Of a stretch of DNA of 8,563 bases, positions 7,131-8,563 are shown in pieces. Each line of letters starts with the position of its first letter. Position 1 is the stretch's first letter. The position numbers and the translations under genes are program-made. This DNA is from Bacillus sp. AFS037270 (lineage in GTDB: Bacteria; Bacillota; Bacilli; Bacillales_B; DSM-18226): contig NZ_NUNF01000129.1 of NCBI RefSeq assembly GCF_002585305.1, positions 1 to 8,563 of the forward strand, written 5' to 3'. The notes below the pieces were generated by a model. That model searched no databases. It was not told where the DNA came from and saw nothing but the letters and a program-made list of their open reading frames with translations.

Positions 7131-8489
7131 CTAATCTATTATTTGATTAACATTTGAGATTGGGTATTTTCTGGTTCTTGCTGCCTCCCATTTCGATTTA
7201 ATAATTAAGTAAACAAATCCAATCGCTACCCAAATCAATCCGATCATAAGAGTGGTTTTATCAAGTAAGGTAAGGAGCCAACCGATGAAAGCAGCACCAA
7301 CAAGTGGGAAAACTAGGTACATAAACGTTTCTTTTGGTGACCTTCTTTTTTGCTTAATGTAGTAATGGAAGATGACTGAAAGATTAACAAAGGTAAATGC
7401 AGTTAACGCACCAAAACTTACAAATAGAACAGCTGAATCTAGATTAATAAACACAGCGGAAAGCGATATTACCGAAACAAAGATTATGTTGGAAACCGGT
7501 GTTTTGTATTTTGGATGAATTGTCGTAAATAATTTTTTGGGTAAAATAGATTCACGCCCAAGAGCAAAAAGGAATCGGCTGACACTTGTAACAGAGGAGA
7601 CTCCCTGTGTAAAGGTAGCTACGATTAGTACCATAATAAAGATTGAGCTTAATAAGTTACCACCAACAAGCTGAACTAGGCTATATGCCGCATTATCCGG
7701 ATTTGTAAAAGTGAAATCTGGAAAGGCAATTTGCGATAAATAGGATATAGCAACATACATAACCACTGCAATTATGACTATGAGGTAAATGGCTTTAGGT
7801 ATCGTTTTCTTGGCTTTGATGGTCTCTTCAGCCATGGTTGTAACAGCATCAAAACCAAGGAAACAGAAGCAGATAAGTGCAGCGCCTGATAGAACTCCGC
7901 CAATGGAGAGTTGATCGTTAAAAAAAGGTGCCAAAGAGAAAATAGTGTTAGAGTCTGCTTGACCCGTAATAATATCCTTTGCTACTAAAATACAAAAGAG
8001 AATGATGAAAGCTATTTGGAAAAGGACAGATAAACCGCTCACACGTGCCGCTGATTTTATGCCGACAATGTTGACGATGGCAAGGACAATATTCATCACG
8101 ATAATCCAAACATAGACAGGAATAGAAGGGAATTCGGTATTCATGAATATCCCAAAAGTGAGGATCGCAATGATTGGTGAGAATATATAATCTAACAGAA
8201 GAGCCCAGCCAACAAGATAGCCAGCAATCGGGTGGACTGCCTTTTTCGTATAAATATAGGCTGAACCTGAGATTGGATAGGCCTTGACCATTTGACTATA
8301 GCTGTAAGCCGTAAAGAAGATAGCAATAAAAGCCGTTACATAAGCCGCTGCTAGCATTCCTCCGGCGGCCTCAAAAGCGACTCCGTAAACAGTGAAATAG
8401 ATCATTGGTGTCATCCAAGCAAGGCCCATAAAAACAACTTGGTGTAGCGTCAGTGATTTTACAAGTGTTGGGTTTTCATTCATTTTCAT
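7131..8489 (-). CDS. APC-superfamily permease, PuuP-like; candidate guanidine importer
   Basis: Integral membrane transporter of 452 residues with about twelve hydrophobic segments, the normal APC size. It follows the putrescine importer PuuP of E. coli along its length: LTLHQVVFMGLAWMTPM (13-29) in helix 1, PISGSAYIYTKKAVHPIAGY (72-91), the signature FCFLGFDAVTTMAEET (208-223) with AKKTIPKAI after it, TSVSRFLFALGRESILPK (301-318) and HPKYKTPVSN (325-334). The PuuP family carries cationic amines and amino acids. The next transcription unit degrades guanidine and a riboswitch-like terminator precedes this gene, so guanidine or a guanidino compound is the likely substrate; this is inference. 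Start is uncertain: AAAGGG (8494-8499) is 4 bases before ATG 8489 and 10 before ATG 8483, which would remove two residues. No clear terminator follows, so read-through into the guanidine leader is possible. Confidence 0.88.
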   Translation of the reverse strand: MKMNENPTLVKSLTLHQVVFMGLAWMTPMIYFTVYGVAFEAAGGMLAAAYVTAFIAIFFTAYSYSQMVKAYPISGSAYIYTKKAVHPIAGYLVGWALLLDYIFSPIIAILTFGIFMNTEFPSIPVYVWIIVMNIVLAIVNIVGIKSAARVSGLSVLFQIAFIILFCILVAKDIITGQADSNTIFSLAPFFNDQLSIGGVLSGAALICFCFLGFDAVTTMAEETIKAKKTIPKAIYLIVIIAVVMYVAISYLSQIAFPDFTFTNPDNAAYSLVQLVGGNLLSSIFIMVLIVATFTQGVSSVTSVSRFLFALGRESILPKKLFTTIHPKYKTPVSNIIFVSVISLSAVFINLDSAVLFVSFGALTAFTFVNLSVIFHYYIKQKRRSPKETFMYLVFPLVGAAFIGWLLTLLDKTTLMIGLIWVAIGFVYLIIKSKWEAARTRKYPISNVNQIID

Positions 8490-8513
8490 CCATCCCTTTC
8501 CATCCTTTTTCTG

Positions 8514-8563
8514 AAAAAGAAAAAGCCCGGGAGAATTTTAAAATTAAAATTCTCCCGGGCTTT
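8514..8563 (-). terminator. Strong intrinsic terminator before the permease, probably of a second guanidine riboswitch
   Basis: AAAGCCCGGGAGAATTTTAA (8563-8544) pairs perfectly with the complementary arm ending at 8522 around a TT centre, and TTCTTTTT follows. It ends about 25 bases before the permease start, so it would block the permease unless relieved. The 5' arm opens AAAGCCCGGGAGA, nearly the AAAGCCTGGGAGA (6937-6925) of the guanidine riboswitch terminator in this same window. That shared signature suggests a ykkC aptamer just beyond the right edge. The hairpin itself is certain; its regulatory role is inferred. It could instead end an upstream gene. Confidence 0.85.

Noticed and set aside
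1..8563. CRISPR arrays, tRNA or rRNA genes, transposases, phage genes
   Set aside because: None was recognised. The only repeat-like sequence is the partial intergenic element at the left edge.

Overview
The window looks like chromosomal DNA of a Bacillus-type Firmicute (Bacillaceae). The evidence is strong AAAGGAGG-type ribosome binding sites, moderate-to-low GC, intrinsic terminators with T tracts, a perfect TnrA/GlnR-type operator, a Bacillus-style guanidine-I (ykkC) riboswitch, and at the left edge what looks like a dispersed intergenic repeat common in Bacillaceae. All real genes lie on the minus strand, so the biological order runs from high to low coordinates.

Layout in transcription order. 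A perfect 20-bp hairpin with a T-rich tail (about 8514-8563) precedes an APC-superfamily permease resembling the putrescine importer PuuP (7131-8489). A 261-bp non-coding leader (6870-7130) follows. It holds a TnrA/GlnR box (7105-7121), a sigma-A-like promoter (7069-7098), a guanidine-I riboswitch aptamer (about 6945-7030) and its intrinsic terminator (6891-6942). Then come four tightly packed, partly overlapping genes: two DUF1989 proteins (6132-6869 and 5482-6132), a biotin-dependent urea/guanidine carboxylase of 1219 residues (1802-5461), and allophanate hydrolase AtzF (103-1842). The left 100 bases hold the dispersed repeat.

Together this is a complete guanidine assimilation module. Homology alone would label the carboxylase a urea carboxylase and the DUF1989 pair 'urea amidolyase associated proteins'. 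The riboswitch and gene set point instead to the carboxyguanidine route: ATP- and biotin-dependent carboxylation of guanidine, deimination of carboxyguanidine to allophanate by the paired DUF1989 subunits, then hydrolysis of allophanate to ammonia and CO2. The permease is the natural candidate for guanidine uptake. The hairpin in front of it shares a sequence signature with the visible riboswitch terminator, so it probably belongs to a second guanidine riboswitch just outside the window.

The most notable point is regulatory. The TnrA/GlnR box is a perfect 17-bp match to TGTNA-N7-TNACA and is centred about 51 bp upstream of the predicted transcription start, where TnrA-activated promoters usually carry it. 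The catabolic genes therefore appear to need both nitrogen limitation (to start transcription) and guanidine (to escape termination). Start codons were chosen from Shine-Dalgarno spacing, and three of the five genes begin downstream of the longest open frame.
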